From: an uncultured Prevotellaceae bacterium
Lineage (GTDB): Bacteria > Bacteroidota > Bacteroidia > Bacteroidales > Bacteroidaceae
Direction of reading: 5' to 3'
DNA length: 41,742 bases
Assembly (NCBI GenBank): GCA_902776665.1
Contig: CACYQZ010000018.1
Location: 1 to 41,742, forward strand
Each line of letters starts with the position of its first letter. Within the stretch, counting starts at the first letter, position 1. Made by a program: the position numbers and the translations under genes. Of the stretch, positions 32,727 to 41,742 are shown piece after piece. The notes beneath the pieces were generated by a model, which was not told the origin of the DNA, made no database searches, and saw only the letters and a program-made list of their open reading frames with translations.

Positions 32727-32760
32727 AAAAAAGACACATCCTTTTCGATGTGTCTTTTTT
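32727..32760 (-). terminator. Strong terminator after the M60 gene
   Basis: A 14-base perfect stem (AAAAAAGACACATC, 32727-32740, with 32747-32760) and a 6-base loop end in a run of T on either strand. It ends transcription of the M60-like gene about 100 bases past its stop. Confidence 0.9.
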
Positions 32761-32784
32761 GACTTAAAAATTTTGAAAATTTGT

Positions 32785-32878
32785 CGCTCACTCAATCACG
32801 ACTGTTGAGCTTTGCTCGAAGTTGTTCACGTTCGGAAAACTTCGAACAAGTTCGGTATTCGCTCACTCAATCACGACT
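32785..32878 (-). repeat. Direct repeat of the M60 gene 3' end
   Basis: The 19 bases CGCTCACTCAATCACGACT occur at 32785-32803 and at 32860-32878. The second copy encodes the last residues and stop of the M60-like protein (VVIE, stop); the first lies 75 bases downstream in non-coding sequence. It looks like the remnant of a duplicated gene end. The sequence between the copies carries further short GTTCG/TTCGAAC repeats. Confidence 0.7.
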
Positions 32879-35800
32879 TTTTTACCATTGACAATGTAGA
32901 TGCCTTTCTTCGTCGGCTTGCCGTTGAGTTTCACGCCGTCGATGGTGTAGTAACTATCCACTGTCAACTGTCCATTTTCTACTGAACTGATTCCCGACGG
33001 GTCTTTCTTGGCGTAATCCGTTTCAGGACCGCTGAGCAGCAGGTCGGTGTCGTCGCCAAGCGATGCCACGAGCGAGTAGGTGCCGTCCTTGATGCCTGCG
33101 GCAATCTCGCTATTCGTCGCGAATGACATTCTATTGCTCACCCAGATGAGTTCGCCCTTCTCATTGTAAATTTTGAAACCTACGGCACCTTTGCCCGTGA
33201 CGACGATTCTCGTTCCGCTAACCTTGAAGGTCAGAGTGGTCAATTCATTCTTGCCGAAGTGGGTGTAGGTGCCAAGACCGCCTTGATTCTGCTGCGCTCC
33301 GCCGTCGGCATATTGTTTTCTCTTGCCTGCCAGCGACGGGTCGTATTTCAGACATTCGGCATCTTCATCGATTTTTGTGAGTTCGCCCGTGTCGTTGATG
33401 AACATCACGCCCGGCGCCTTCTTCTGATAGCTTTGCATCTTGTCCTTGCACCATTTCACGGCGTCTTCATCGATTTTGTTGCCACGCATCGGCAGGCGCA
33501 CCAAGTAGTTGGAATAGTCGCCAATGCGGAAAATGCCGCTCTTCGGGGCGTCGGTGGAACCACCGTCGGATTTCACTTCGTCGGAATAGCCGAAGAATCC
33601 CCACATCTTGAAGAATTCGTAGAGGTCGGTCTGCGAGGCTTCACAGGCGGCGAGTGCCATACGCATATATTCACTTGTCCAACTGCCGTATGTGCTGGCC
33701 TTTCCTTGCAGTTCGGAAATGGTGCGTGATGCACTCTGGCGAGGAATGGCGTTTGCTCTGTCGTCGGTATCGCCAGCCTTCTTGATACCGCCATCCATCG
33801 AGCGCAGTTTATCCATCCAACGGGGGAAGAAGTCGTCGTCGCCCTTCAGGTGGAAGTAGAGCCAGAGCTGATACCACAGTTTATTGGTGAGCCACAGGCA
33901 ATCGCCGCGACGCGGATAGTCGATCCAAGCCACACCCTCGTTGAAGTAGTCGTAGGTGCTGTTTTGGGCTCTTCCGCGAGTGGTGCGAAAGCCCCAGAGG
34001 TGGGTCACAATCTGGGCGAGTGCGTTGTTGCTGACCTCGGTGGTGCCGCTGAGGTTGATGGGACCCTGATGGCCGTGGCCTTCCTCGTGCTGGATGACCC
34101 ACTGCTGACCGCCGTCGGTGCCGGAGTAGAGCAGGGTGCTGTAGTTCAGTGCGCCGTTGCCCCAGATGCCAGGCATGGACACACGACCCCACGACCAGTT
34201 GGGATTGCCGCCCGAAGCGTCGAACACGAGCATGATGGGACGATAATAGCCATTGTTGAACTGCGAGGTCATGAGTTTTTCCTCGATTTCAAACACGTAG
34301 TCCCAGATTTTCAGTGCACCTTCGATGTTCTCGGCGTTTTTCACGCGGTCGAGATAGCAGTTCATCACGTGCCATTTCGAACGCAGGTGCAGGTATTCGT
34401 CTTTGAACATATTTTTCAGGAGCCACGTCCAATCGCTACGGGTGTGGCCGCGATTCATGTCGAAAGTACCGTTACACGTACCGCCGACGATGTGAATCTT
34501 GATGTTGGGATAGCGCGAGAGCGGCTTGTTGGTGTTCGTGTTCTGATAGGTGATGAACACTTCACAGTCGTTCGAGGCGATGATGGCGTTGTAGCCTCGT
34601 TTCAGGGTGAATTGTGTGCCCGAGAGGTCCACGCCAGACACCATTTCTGCATAGAGACGGGCGTCGGAGTCCACAACATTGTCATTGACATGCAAGAAGA
34701 CCAACTGACCCGACTTCAGTCGGACTCCCGTGGGTTGCGTGAGGCGACCGAAGGCACCGATGCCGAGTTTGTTGGCCCAAGCACCCGGCTCGGAATAGAC
34801 TTCAAAGTCATGAATGCGGAAGTCTTTTTCGTACTTGTTCCAAGTCGAGTTGTCGTTCCACTTGTCGTTCTTCACGCGCACAGCCTCTTCGCGCAGCGTG
34901 ACGGGCAGGTCGCTCATAGCAGCGCGCAGTTCGTCGTCGCTCATCGAAGCGTAGTTGCTTTTCAACTGCGTGCAGGCGTAGTCGTCGTAGAAGGTCATCA
35001 ACTGGTTGGTGTAGTTGGTATTGACGGCCTGCTGCAACTCGTAGATGGCTTCGAAGTCGATTTTGCTTTCATCGACCATCGTCAGCAACCATTTCGAGGC
35101 ATCGGCATCGCCTGTCCATGCCACCACGGTGTTGCTCTGGTGAGGTGCCGAGTGGAGTGCGGTGTAGGCGGAAATATTGTTTTGCGTCGAGAACCAGAAC
35201 CGCGTTTTGTCATCAGAAGTAGATTTGCCAAAATAGAACGTGGCGCCCGAATTGCCCGTCTTCCACTGTGAACTGGTGCCAGGCGAGCCGGTGATATACT
35301 TGCCGGTGAGCAGGTTTTTGAACTTGTAGCCGCTACCGCTCGAGGTCAGATACCAAACCTGACTGTAGTTGTTCTTATCGGTCCTCGAGGTCACCAGTCC
35401 ACCGCCGGCATCGGTCATCGAAACGTTTTGGTTCGTGAAACTCACCAAACGATAATACTTGCCGCTGGTGATACTGCTGACATAACTCGGAAGTTCCTCG
35501 GCTGCATCGACGATATACCAACGCGCATTGTTGCCCTGCGACTTGTCGGTATAGACATACGAGCCTGCGCCGGCACCATCGTTCGGGGCAAGAATTCCCT
35601 TGCTCGACTTGAGATAGGCATAGCCATCGCCAGCATCGACGAGCGTCCAAACGGTTCCACCCGTGTTCGAGGTGTTCCAAGCACCATATTTGGCGTGGGT
35701 CGAAAGGCTCAGCGTCTTGTCGGTTCCTTTTTTGGTGAATACATAGCCGTTGCCGCTCTTCGTGATGGTGAACAGCGAGCCCTCATTTTCCAACGTCGTG

Positions 35801-35964
35801 GCATTCACGGAATTGGTTTCTTCGTAAGTGTCGTGCAAAACCATGTATTTGCCCGTTGTCACATGCTTCAGCAAATAGTCTTTATCGGCGCTGAAGTCCC
35901 ATTGTGCCTGCGCTGCGACTGCAAACAGCAGGGCGCAAGCGATAAAAGTAATCTTTTTACCCAT
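32863..35964 (-). CDS. Secreted M60-like (enhancin/mucinase) metallopeptidase
   Basis: The 1033-residue protein has a signal peptide (MGKKITFIACALLFAVAAQA). Two beta-trefoil-like modules cover about 25-300, then a helical linker. The peptidase M60 domain (about 380-770) has the zinc motif His626-Glu-Glu-Gly-His630 followed by Gln633 (HEEGHGHQ) and the third-ligand region with Glu643 in TTEVSNNALAQI, as in the M60-like family. These enzymes cut mucin-type glycoproteins, often needing the O-glycans for recognition. A beta domain around 920-985 and a tail ending GIYIVNGKKVVIE complete the chain. The tail is nearly identical to those of the two papain-like proteins. Promoter at 35992, terminator at 32727. 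The glycoprotein target is inferred from the family. Confidence 0.88.
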   Translation of the reverse strand: MGKKITFIACALLFAVAAQAQWDFSADKDYLLKHVTTGKYMVLHDTYEETNSVNATTLENEGSLFTITKSGNGYVFTKKGTDKTLSLSTHAKYGAWNTSNTGGTVWTLVDAGDGYAYLKSSKGILAPNDGAGAGSYVYTDKSQGNNARWYIVDAAEELPSYVSSITSGKYYRLVSFTNQNVSMTDAGGGLVTSRTDKNNYSQVWYLTSSGSGYKFKNLLTGKYITGSPGTSSQWKTGNSGATFYFGKSTSDDKTRFWFSTQNNISAYTALHSAPHQSNTVVAWTGDADASKWLLTMVDESKIDFEAIYELQQAVNTNYTNQLMTFYDDYACTQLKSNYASMSDDELRAAMSDLPVTLREEAVRVKNDKWNDNSTWNKYEKDFRIHDFEVYSEPGAWANKLGIGAFGRLTQPTGVRLKSGQLVFLHVNDNVVDSDARLYAEMVSGVDLSGTQFTLKRGYNAIIASNDCEVFITYQNTNTNKPLSRYPNIKIHIVGGTCNGTFDMNRGHTRSDWTWLLKNMFKDEYLHLRSKWHVMNCYLDRVKNAENIEGALKIWDYVFEIEEKLMTSQFNNGYYRPIMLVFDASGGNPNWSWGRVSMPGIWGNGALNYSTLLYSGTDGGQQWVIQHEEGHGHQGPINLSGTTEVSNNALAQIVTHLWGFRTTRGRAQNSTYDYFNEGVAWIDYPRRGDCLWLTNKLWYQLWLYFHLKGDDDFFPRWMDKLRSMDGGIKKAGDTDDRANAIPRQSASRTISELQGKASTYGSWTSEYMRMALAACEASQTDLYEFFKMWGFFGYSDEVKSDGGSTDAPKSGIFRIGDYSNYLVRLPMRGNKIDEDAVKWCKDKMQSYQKKAPGVMFINDTGELTKIDEDAECLKYDPSLAGKRKQYADGGAQQNQGGLGTYTHFGKNELTTLTFKVSGTRIVVTGKGAVGFKIYNEKGELIWVSNRMSFATNSEIAAGIKDGTYSLVASLGDDTDLLLSGPETDYAKKDPSGISSVENGQLTVDSYYTIDGVKLNGKPTKKGIYIVNGKKVVIE

Positions 35965-35991
35965 AATCTCAAAAATTTAGTTATTTGGGGG

Positions 35992-36024
35992 CAAAGTTAC
36001 GAATAAAACCGATGAACGACCAAA
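35992..36024 (-). promoter_or_regulatory. Promoter of the M60 gene
   Basis: Minus strand TTTG (36021-36024), 21-base spacer, TAACTTTG (35992-35999). The leader to the start at 35964 is about 20 bases. Confidence 0.6.
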
Positions 36025-36054
36025 AATTATGTGTTAAAAAAAATTACAAAACAA

Positions 36055-36085
36055 GAAGAGCGCACCGTTTCCGATGCGCTCCACT
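36055..36085 (-). terminator. Terminator after the smaller papain-like protease gene
   Basis: GAGCGCA (36058-36064) pairs with TGCGCTC (36075-36081), with extra inner pairing CCG/CGG. On the minus strand it is followed by a T-rich run. The sequence is clearly related to 26451-26480 at the end of the paralogue. Confidence 0.7.
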
Positions 36086-36105
36086 TGCCTGATATAAGAA
36101 AATCG

Positions 36106-39100
36106 TTATTTCACAACTACCTTACGACCGCGATGGATGTAAATGCCCTTCTGGGTCGGCTGACCGTTGAGTTTCACACCATTGATGGTGTACCAACTGT
36201 CGTCGATGATGTTGTCGTTGTCGTCGATGAGAACGTCCTCGATGCCCGTGACACCTCCGCTGACGACCGTTGCGCTGAAGGCCGAGCCGACACCGCTGGT
36301 GGCTTTCTCGTTAGCCCATGTCGCAAGCAGACCCTCGTTGCCATAGTCGTTCAGATAGGACACGTTCAAGAACACCTGCAAGAGGAAGCCGCCACCCGAA
36401 TAGGTGGAAGTGGTGGAATTGAAGCGCGTTCCGGCAGCGTCCAACACGGCATAGGATTTGTCGGGCACCAGACACGCGAGGTACATCTGCGGCTCGGCAG
36501 CGTTGGCGATGAGATAGCCCGAATAAGGATTGCCGTAGAATGCCCATTTGCCGATTTCCTCGGTGACAGTCGGCTTGCCGCTCTTGAGCGTCACTTGTCC
36601 GGCTCCAGCGTCCCAACGGAGGTACTTGTTGTTGACTTTCACGTTGTGATAGACGGGGCTGTCGGGCTTACTCGGTGTGAACATACTGGTCGGCCATGTG
36701 CAGCGCACGTCGAGGGTGATGTCGCTTTCGACCGTTGCGGAAACCGTCGAATAGCTGCAACCCTTGATGCGATAGGCGTCGGGCAGTCGGTTGATTTTGG
36801 TGTTTTGAGCCACATTCTTCTGCTTGAAGATTTTCCAGACTTCCTTTCCTGTCCTATCGAGGATGCGCCATGTGATGGTGTAGCCCGTGTCGGACTTGCC
36901 GTCCTCGTTGTCGATGACTTCGCCTTCGTTTCCGAAGAAATAGATTTCGTTGAGGGTCAATTCAGGTCCGCCGGCGGGGAATTCAATTTTCACGTAGCGT
37001 CGGGTGATCGAACTCGGCAGCATGATGTCGCTGTAGTTCTCACTGAAACCAATCGGTCCGTTCGTCATGACGGTCGTCCACGTTGAAGCATCGTCGCTTT
37101 CGTAGATGTTCATCAGCGAAGGCAGCGCGTTCACGTCGTTGCCACGCGACGAATAGAGCCTAAGCGCCTGAATTTCGTCGAGTTTGCTTCTGTCGAAGGT
37201 GATAGTGAGGGGATAACTGACGGTTTCAGGCTTCCACATCGTGTCTTCCTTGCCATCGACCACTTTCGCGACATCGCTGTCGGTGGTGTCAATGACGCGG
37301 TAGAACGTCTGGTTCAACATTCCTCCAACCATCGGGAAATCGTCGAGGTTGATGGCGAAGACGCCACGCGACTCCGACCAAGCATCACCGTCGGGACCGA
37401 AGCCGAGGCGCACACCCTCGTTGCCGTAGGATGTGGCATCGATACAGTTGCCGCTCGACTGGTTGAACTGGTAATAGAGCACCAATCCGTCGTTTTGCTC
37501 AGCGTCGCGAATGTTCGCGATGGGAGCAGCGGCATAGATGCGAATTTTGGCGGCGGTCAGCGTCTTGTTCCACACGCGGAACTCGTCGATCATACCCATC
37601 AGCGGAGCGGCTTCGCCACCGATTTGCAGGGTGGTGAGATAGTTGGTGAAATCTTTGGTCGAGCACGTCGCACGGCAATATTCGACACCGTCGCGGTAGA
37701 AGATGACGGTACCGTTGCCGTAGGTGATGGCATAGTGATGCCATTCGCCTTCGAGGTAATAGTTGTCGGCAGAGGTGGAAAGTTTCGTCGTTCCACGAGT
37801 GAGCGTCACCGCGCCGTTGTCGTTCGAGGTGAGTTTCAAGTCGTTGGAACCGAAAATACCTACGCTGGGAGCCTCGAGTGTCCTCGGATTCATCCAGAAG
37901 TCAATCGTCCAAGCCGATGTGATGCCTTCGAGATTGGTCGTGACGCGATTGTTGCCTCCGGCAAATTCCAGACCTGTCAGCGACGGCGCATTGCAAACGA
38001 GCAGCGCACGCTTCTGGACGAGGGTTCCGCTACCCACTTCGTTGGTTGCCGTCACGTGGAGGTTGTATCGGCCTGCTGCCGGCGTGAAGGTCGGATTCTG
38101 TTCCGTGCTCTGGTAGCGGCGATTCTTCTCTTCCAACAGCGTCCAAGTCCATGCGGTCGGGCCGTAGAGGGTCTTGTCGGTGACAGTCACGCTCTCGCCC
38201 TTCATGATGACAGTTTCTGACAAGGTGAAGTCGGGAACCGGTGCCACCTGCTGCACGATGATGGTCTCTGTCTTGGTCGCTTTCCTGCCATCGGGAGCGG
38301 TGACGGTGAGCGTCACTTGATGCTCGCCCGTGGCCAGATAGACCACCGACACGTTGCGCGTCTCGGCAGTAACCTGCTGTGTTCCAGGGAAGTCCCAGTG
38401 ATAGTTGCAACCAGCCATTTGGTTCGTGGCATGGAAACTGACGGGCTCGCCACCGGCAATGGTCGTCTTGCTCACCGAGAAGTCGGCCGACAGTTCGGGC
38501 GCAGCCTGCACGGTCAGCGTCTTCGTGACGGTCTTACTCATTCCGCGCATATTCACGGCGGTACATTCAATGGTCTTGCTGCCTTCGGAAGTGAATACAA
38601 CAGTCGGAGCAACACTCGTATAGGTCTTGTCCTCAACCTTCCAGACACACGAAGCAATGTCGGCATCGCCCGTCAGACGGAGTTGAACAGGTGCAAAGAC
38701 CTGAATCGGTGTCGAGGCAGAAATGGTGATGTTCGGAGCCGTCGAAGAGGTCTTGACGGGATAGAGGCGATAAGCCGAGTTCGTGCCCTCGCTGTTCCAT
38801 CCGACAGGAGCCGTTTCGTTACCATTCAAATATTGACGTTCTTGCTGACCGCCTGCAGAAGCCACCGCAGTAGCGCCTTGCAGATAGAACAGACCCGTTC
38901 CGGCGGAGGTCAGCGTGAAGTTTTCAGCGGTGTTGCTCGGGGCGAAGGTCGCGTTGTAGGGAAGCACGGGGATGGCACCGTTCAGCGAGGTGAACGTGAA
39001 GGTGCCGTCGGCATTCTTGCCTACGCGGAAGAGATAGTTGTACGACTCTGCCGTGGGTTCGGCCTTCGATGCGCCATAGCTGCCGCCCTCGTCGGTGATG

Positions 39101-41478
39101 AAGTAGCCGCGACCATTGTTATACAGGGCGACAATCTGACCTTCCATCAGATTATCCAACGTCACGGTCGTGTAGTCATCGAGTCCCTGAATTTCAGGAT
39201 TGCACTCGACGGGCGTGATTCTGTGCTGCGAATTGTTGTCACCAGCACTCCACGTCACAGGCACGTTTTCATTACCATTCAGATACCACGAGCCGTTCTT
39301 CAGCAAGAAGGAAGAACTGGAACCCGTCACGGTGAATTGTCCGGGCGTGTCGCTCACGGGAATGCTCACATTGTTCTCGACGAATGCCGGCAGACTACCG
39401 TTTTCAGAGGTGAACGTGAAATTGTTGCCCACTTTGTGCACAGTGAAGACGTATTCGCCACTGTTCGCATCGCCTTTCTTCGGAGCAGCCGACTTGTGTT
39501 GATAAATCTTGTCACCCGTGTCGCAGACGTATTTCTGACGACCCGTGTTGTAAAGAATCACGGTCATGCCGTCTTTCAGGTCGCTGACCTTGCTGATGGC
39601 CGTTCCAATCTTGGTGATGTATCGCTTCGAGAAGGAATAATTGCCCTCGACAGAAGCCGACGCAGCCGACAGTTTGCGCTGTCCGTTGAATTCGTAGATG
39701 GTTTTGACGGTGTAAGTACCCTCGCCCATTCCGACGTTGTAACTGGTGACGTTGCCTTCGGTTTGGGCGATTTCCTCACCATTTTTATATACAATGTAGC
39801 CCACCGGTTTGAAATTCGTCTGCGGTGCTTCCCACGAAAGGGTCGTACCCGAGATTTTCAGGTTCGTCGGCGGATTGATGGCCTCACCATAGACGATGGT
39901 GGAAATTTTGGTCGATTTGCCTTTGTTGCCAATGGTTATGCTGTCGCCCTCGATGACGAAAGCAGTTTCGATGCCGTTGGGGTCGCAGGTGTAGTCGATG
40001 ATGGAAGCCTCGTGGATACCACCGACACCCGTCGCGGTCGATTTGCTATCGACGATGAAGAAGAACTTCAGCGGCTGCGTCGGGTCGAACTCGGCCAGAA
40101 GGTCGCTCAGGTCGAAGCCCAATTCCATCGGTTCGTAGTGCACGCCGTCGTTCCAACGACCCAACATCGGGGTCATCGCGTCCTTGCCGTCACCATCGCC
40201 GTCGCCCTTGAAGTTGAAATGCTCAAACTGCAACAATTTTTGGGGTGAAGCAGCCTTCAGATTCGTCGAAATACCAGCCTTCAGGCTGATGGCACTGCGC
40301 TGGGTGAAGCTGATTTTCACCTTGATGGTGCGGGCAGGCGTGTAATCCTTGCGGATGTGCCACATTTCGGGCGTAAAGCCACTGCCGACGGGCAAAAAGC
40401 CTTTTCCAGTGCTGTTTTTCTGACACGTGGGCGTTGCAAGGGCGTAGGGAACATAAATAAAGCCATTGTTGGCCCAGCCACCCCACGAATTGACGATAAT
40501 CCACGCGCCTTTTTCGTCGAGGCCGTCGGAGTTCTTGCGCTCGCCTACTTTTCCGTTACCGTCGAGGTCGAACTCTACGCGGTCGTCGTAGCCGGAAACG
40601 CTCACAGCGTGGTCAACCGATGTGCCCGTGACCCAATATTTCTTTCCCACCAAACCGATTTTGCGGTTTTCCGCCGATGAGGGGATGTTGAGCACATGAC
40701 CGCCAGATGCCACACCGAGTCCCAACATTCCACCCGTATGGAACGACTCGTCGCCGTTGTGGTTGTAGAGCCAACGCTTGGCGGCGATGGCACCGGGACC
40801 GAATCCGCCGCGTCCCCAGCCTTCGGGATTCTCTTCGGGATAGCCGATGACAGGCGAGGGAATGCTCGATGCGCCCCAGATGCGGTTGTGCATCGTCTTG
40901 TACCACCTGTCATAGCCCGTCATCCAACCTGCGTTGTTGGAAGTCGGTCCGTAGGAGCCGTAGATATTGCTCGACGGGAAGCCGCCGTATGTTGACATAC
41001 TCGGGAAACCAATCTGATAGGCCATCGTGTTCTTATTCGGACCCGTGTTGTCGTAAGGATGCTGAATGTTGGGCGACAAACGGTTGTCGGGATGCGAGGC
41101 ATCGGTTCCGCGATAGGCGTTCAACTCCTCGCAAAGCATATAGCCGGCACGCGACGAAACGCCGCACGAGCCACCATCCTGATTGAACACAGGCGGGAAG
41201 TGCTTGGTGTTCGCATTGTCCCAATATTCGGGCAAGTCGGTTGCTCCTTCGGCCTTCTGTGGCGCCTTGCGAGGGCCTCTGCCGTTACTGAGCTTCGTGT
41301 TCTGACGCACGCTACCGATGCTGCCAGCACCAGGCGTCATGATATACGGGTCGGGGTTCCACATCGGGGCAAAATCAACCCATTTCGACTTGTCCACCGT
41401 GACGCCTTCCAAGTCCCACTGAGCCTGCGCAGCCACTGCAAACAGCAGGGCGCAAGCGAAAATCATCATTTTTTTCAT
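36106..41478 (-). CDS. Giant secreted papain-like (C1) protease, smaller paralogue
   Basis: From ATG 41478 the protein has 1790 residues (an ATG at 41490 would add four). It follows the 26498-32581 protein almost throughout: signal peptide (ALLFAVAAQA before QWDLEG), peptidase domain with Gln100, Cys105 (NQDGGSCGVSSRAG), His290 (SVDHAVSVSGYDDR) and Asn330 (IIVNSWGGWANNGF), Fn3-like unit, two beta modules, PKD-like units, LamG and discoidin-like domains. Only one copy of the ~210-residue GNPYSGYL module is present, which accounts for most of the 230-residue difference. Tail ends GIYIHRGRKVVVK. The segment before the tail reads VTGIEDVLIDDNDNIIDDSW and lacks the spacer-derived block found in the paralogue. 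It sits 16-28 bases after the truncated M60-like gene, with no promoter or terminator between, so the two form an operon. Confidence 0.82.
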   Translation of the reverse strand: MKKMMIFACALLFAVAAQAQWDLEGVTVDKSKWVDFAPMWNPDPYIMTPGAGSIGSVRQNTKLSNGRGPRKAPQKAEGATDLPEYWDNANTKHFPPVFNQDGGSCGVSSRAGYMLCEELNAYRGTDASHPDNRLSPNIQHPYDNTGPNKNTMAYQIGFPSMSTYGGFPSSNIYGSYGPTSNNAGWMTGYDRWYKTMHNRIWGASSIPSPVIGYPEENPEGWGRGGFGPGAIAAKRWLYNHNGDESFHTGGMLGLGVASGGHVLNIPSSAENRKIGLVGKKYWVTGTSVDHAVSVSGYDDRVEFDLDGNGKVGERKNSDGLDEKGAWIIVNSWGGWANNGFIYVPYALATPTCQKNSTGKGFLPVGSGFTPEMWHIRKDYTPARTIKVKISFTQRSAISLKAGISTNLKAASPQKLLQFEHFNFKGDGDGDGKDAMTPMLGRWNDGVHYEPMELGFDLSDLLAEFDPTQPLKFFFIVDSKSTATGVGGIHEASIIDYTCDPNGIETAFVIEGDSITIGNKGKSTKISTIVYGEAINPPTNLKISGTTLSWEAPQTNFKPVGYIVYKNGEEIAQTEGNVTSYNVGMGEGTYTVKTIYEFNGQRKLSAASASVEGNYSFSKRYITKIGTAISKVSDLKDGMTVILYNTGRQKYVCDTGDKIYQHKSAAPKKGDANSGEYVFTVHKVGNNFTFTSENGSLPAFVENNVSIPVSDTPGQFTVTGSSSSFLLKNGSWYLNGNENVPVTWSAGDNNSQHRITPVECNPEIQGLDDYTTVTLDNLMEGQIVALYNNGRGYFITDEGGSYGASKAEPTAESYNYLFRVGKNADGTFTFTSLNGAIPVLPYNATFAPSNTAENFTLTSAGTGLFYLQGATAVASAGGQQERQYLNGNETAPVGWNSEGTNSAYRLYPVKTSSTAPNITISASTPIQVFAPVQLRLTGDADIASCVWKVEDKTYTSVAPTVVFTSEGSKTIECTAVNMRGMSKTVTKTLTVQAAPELSADFSVSKTTIAGGEPVSFHATNQMAGCNYHWDFPGTQQVTAETRNVSVVYLATGEHQVTLTVTAPDGRKATKTETIIVQQVAPVPDFTLSETVIMKGESVTVTDKTLYGPTAWTWTLLEEKNRRYQSTEQNPTFTPAAGRYNLHVTATNEVGSGTLVQKRALLVCNAPSLTGLEFAGGNNRVTTNLEGITSAWTIDFWMNPRTLEAPSVGIFGSNDLKLTSNDNGAVTLTRGTTKLSTSADNYYLEGEWHHYAITYGNGTVIFYRDGVEYCRATCSTKDFTNYLTTLQIGGEAAPLMGMIDEFRVWNKTLTAAKIRIYAAAPIANIRDAEQNDGLVLYYQFNQSSGNCIDATSYGNEGVRLGFGPDGDAWSESRGVFAINLDDFPMVGGMLNQTFYRVIDTTDSDVAKVVDGKEDTMWKPETVSYPLTITFDRSKLDEIQALRLYSSRGNDVNALPSLMNIYESDDASTWTTVMTNGPIGFSENYSDIMLPSSITRRYVKIEFPAGGPELTLNEIYFFGNEGEVIDNEDGKSDTGYTITWRILDRTGKEVWKIFKQKNVAQNTKINRLPDAYRIKGCSYSTVSATVESDITLDVRCTWPTSMFTPSKPDSPVYHNVKVNNKYLRWDAGAGQVTLKSGKPTVTEEIGKWAFYGNPYSGYLIANAAEPQMYLACLVPDKSYAVLDAAGTRFNSTTSTYSGGGFLLQVFLNVSYLNDYGNEGLLATWANEKATSGVGSAFSATVVSGGVTGIEDVLIDDNDNIIDDSWYTINGVKLNGQPTQKGIYIHRGRKVVVK

Positions 41479-41506
41479 TGTTTCCGTCATTATTAAATTT
41501 GATAAA

Positions 41507-41742
41507 TTATTTGATTACAACCTTTTTACCATTCACGATGTAAATACCCTTTTGCGTCGGCTTCGCGTTGAGTTTCACGCCGTCGATGGTGTAATAACTA
41601 TTAATTGTGAATTGTCCACCTTCAACTGTACTGATTCCCGACGGATCTTTCTTGGCGTAGTCGGTTTCTGGACCACTGAGCAACAGATCGGTGTCGTCGC
41701 CGAGCGATGCCACAAGCGAGTAGGTGCCGTTTTTGATGCCGT
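41507..41742 (-). CDS. Second M60-like protein, C-terminal part, runs off the right edge
   Basis: The minus strand is open from the stop at 41509-41507 to the window edge (about 77 codons). The translated part closely matches the last 80 residues of the M60-like protein at 32863-35964: GTYSLVASLGDDTDLLLSG, ETDYAKKDPSGIS, a short variable block (VEGGQFTINS), and the tail YYTIDGVKLNAKPTQKGIYI ending in KKVVIK. No catalytic part is in the window, so the M60 assignment rests on this shared end and on the alternating gene order. An M60 domain upstream is expected but not seen. Confidence 0.7.
   Translation of the reverse strand, partial: GIKNGTYSLVASLGDDTDLLLSGPETDYAKKDPSGISTVEGGQFTINSYYTIDGVKLNAKPTQKGIYIVNGKKVVIK

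Noticed and set aside
33850-35271. 473-codon plus-strand frame antisense to the M60-like gene
   Set aside because: Shadow frame; the minus strand carries signal peptide, HEEGH motif and tail.
38317-40248. 643-codon plus-strand frame antisense to the smaller C1 protease
   Set aside because: Shadow frame within a well-supported modular protein and without any start or promoter signal.

Overview
The window looks like a Bacteroidales chromosome segment, probably Prevotellaceae or a close relative. The evidence is repeated promoters of the Bacteroidetes type (TTTG, 19-21 bases, TAnnTTTG), A-rich leaders without clear Shine-Dalgarno sites, SPII lipoproteins, type IX-like C-terminal tails, a TonB-dependent receptor, and short AT-rich spacer repeats typical of that order. 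The genus is inference. No tRNA, rRNA, insertion sequence, phage gene or CRISPR array was seen.

Left part (1-9671): the N-terminal part of a lipoprotein points off the left edge. A plus-strand run follows: a PLP aminotransferase, an outer-membrane porin, a sodium/solute symporter, two tandem phenylacetate-CoA ligase paralogues and a double-ACT protein. It ends in strong terminators facing an ADP-forming acyl-CoA synthetase. Together these fit exchange between aromatic amino acids, aryl-acetates and their CoA esters.

Middle-left (9708-18442): a secreted GH123-like/DUF4091 glycosidase, a small HsdR_N-type PD-(D/E)xK protein, a GH33 sialidase and a fucose operon (fucI, fucP, alkaline-phosphatase-superfamily enzyme, mutarotase). 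These suit removal and use of sialic acid, GalNAc and fucose from host mucin glycans.

Middle (18607-26340): a DjlA-like co-chaperone, then a minus-strand series of rubredoxin, a DNA/RNA non-specific endonuclease lipoprotein and ribosomal protein L31 type B under an operator-like inverted repeat. Next comes a three-gene outer-membrane operon: a TonB-dependent receptor, a DUF5689 lipoprotein and a lipoprotein with three OB-fold-like modules. The nuclease beside this operon suggests an extracellular nucleic-acid scavenging system (inference).

Right part (26498-41742): two very large secreted papain-like proteases (about 2027 and 1790 residues) alternate with M60-like (enhancin/mucinase) metallopeptidases. 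The order along the minus strand is M60 (cut by the edge), C1, M60, C1, which is a duplicated two-gene unit. All have near-identical signal peptides and C-terminal tails. With the sialidase, glycosidase and fucose genes they suggest a lifestyle of feeding on mucus glycoproteins.
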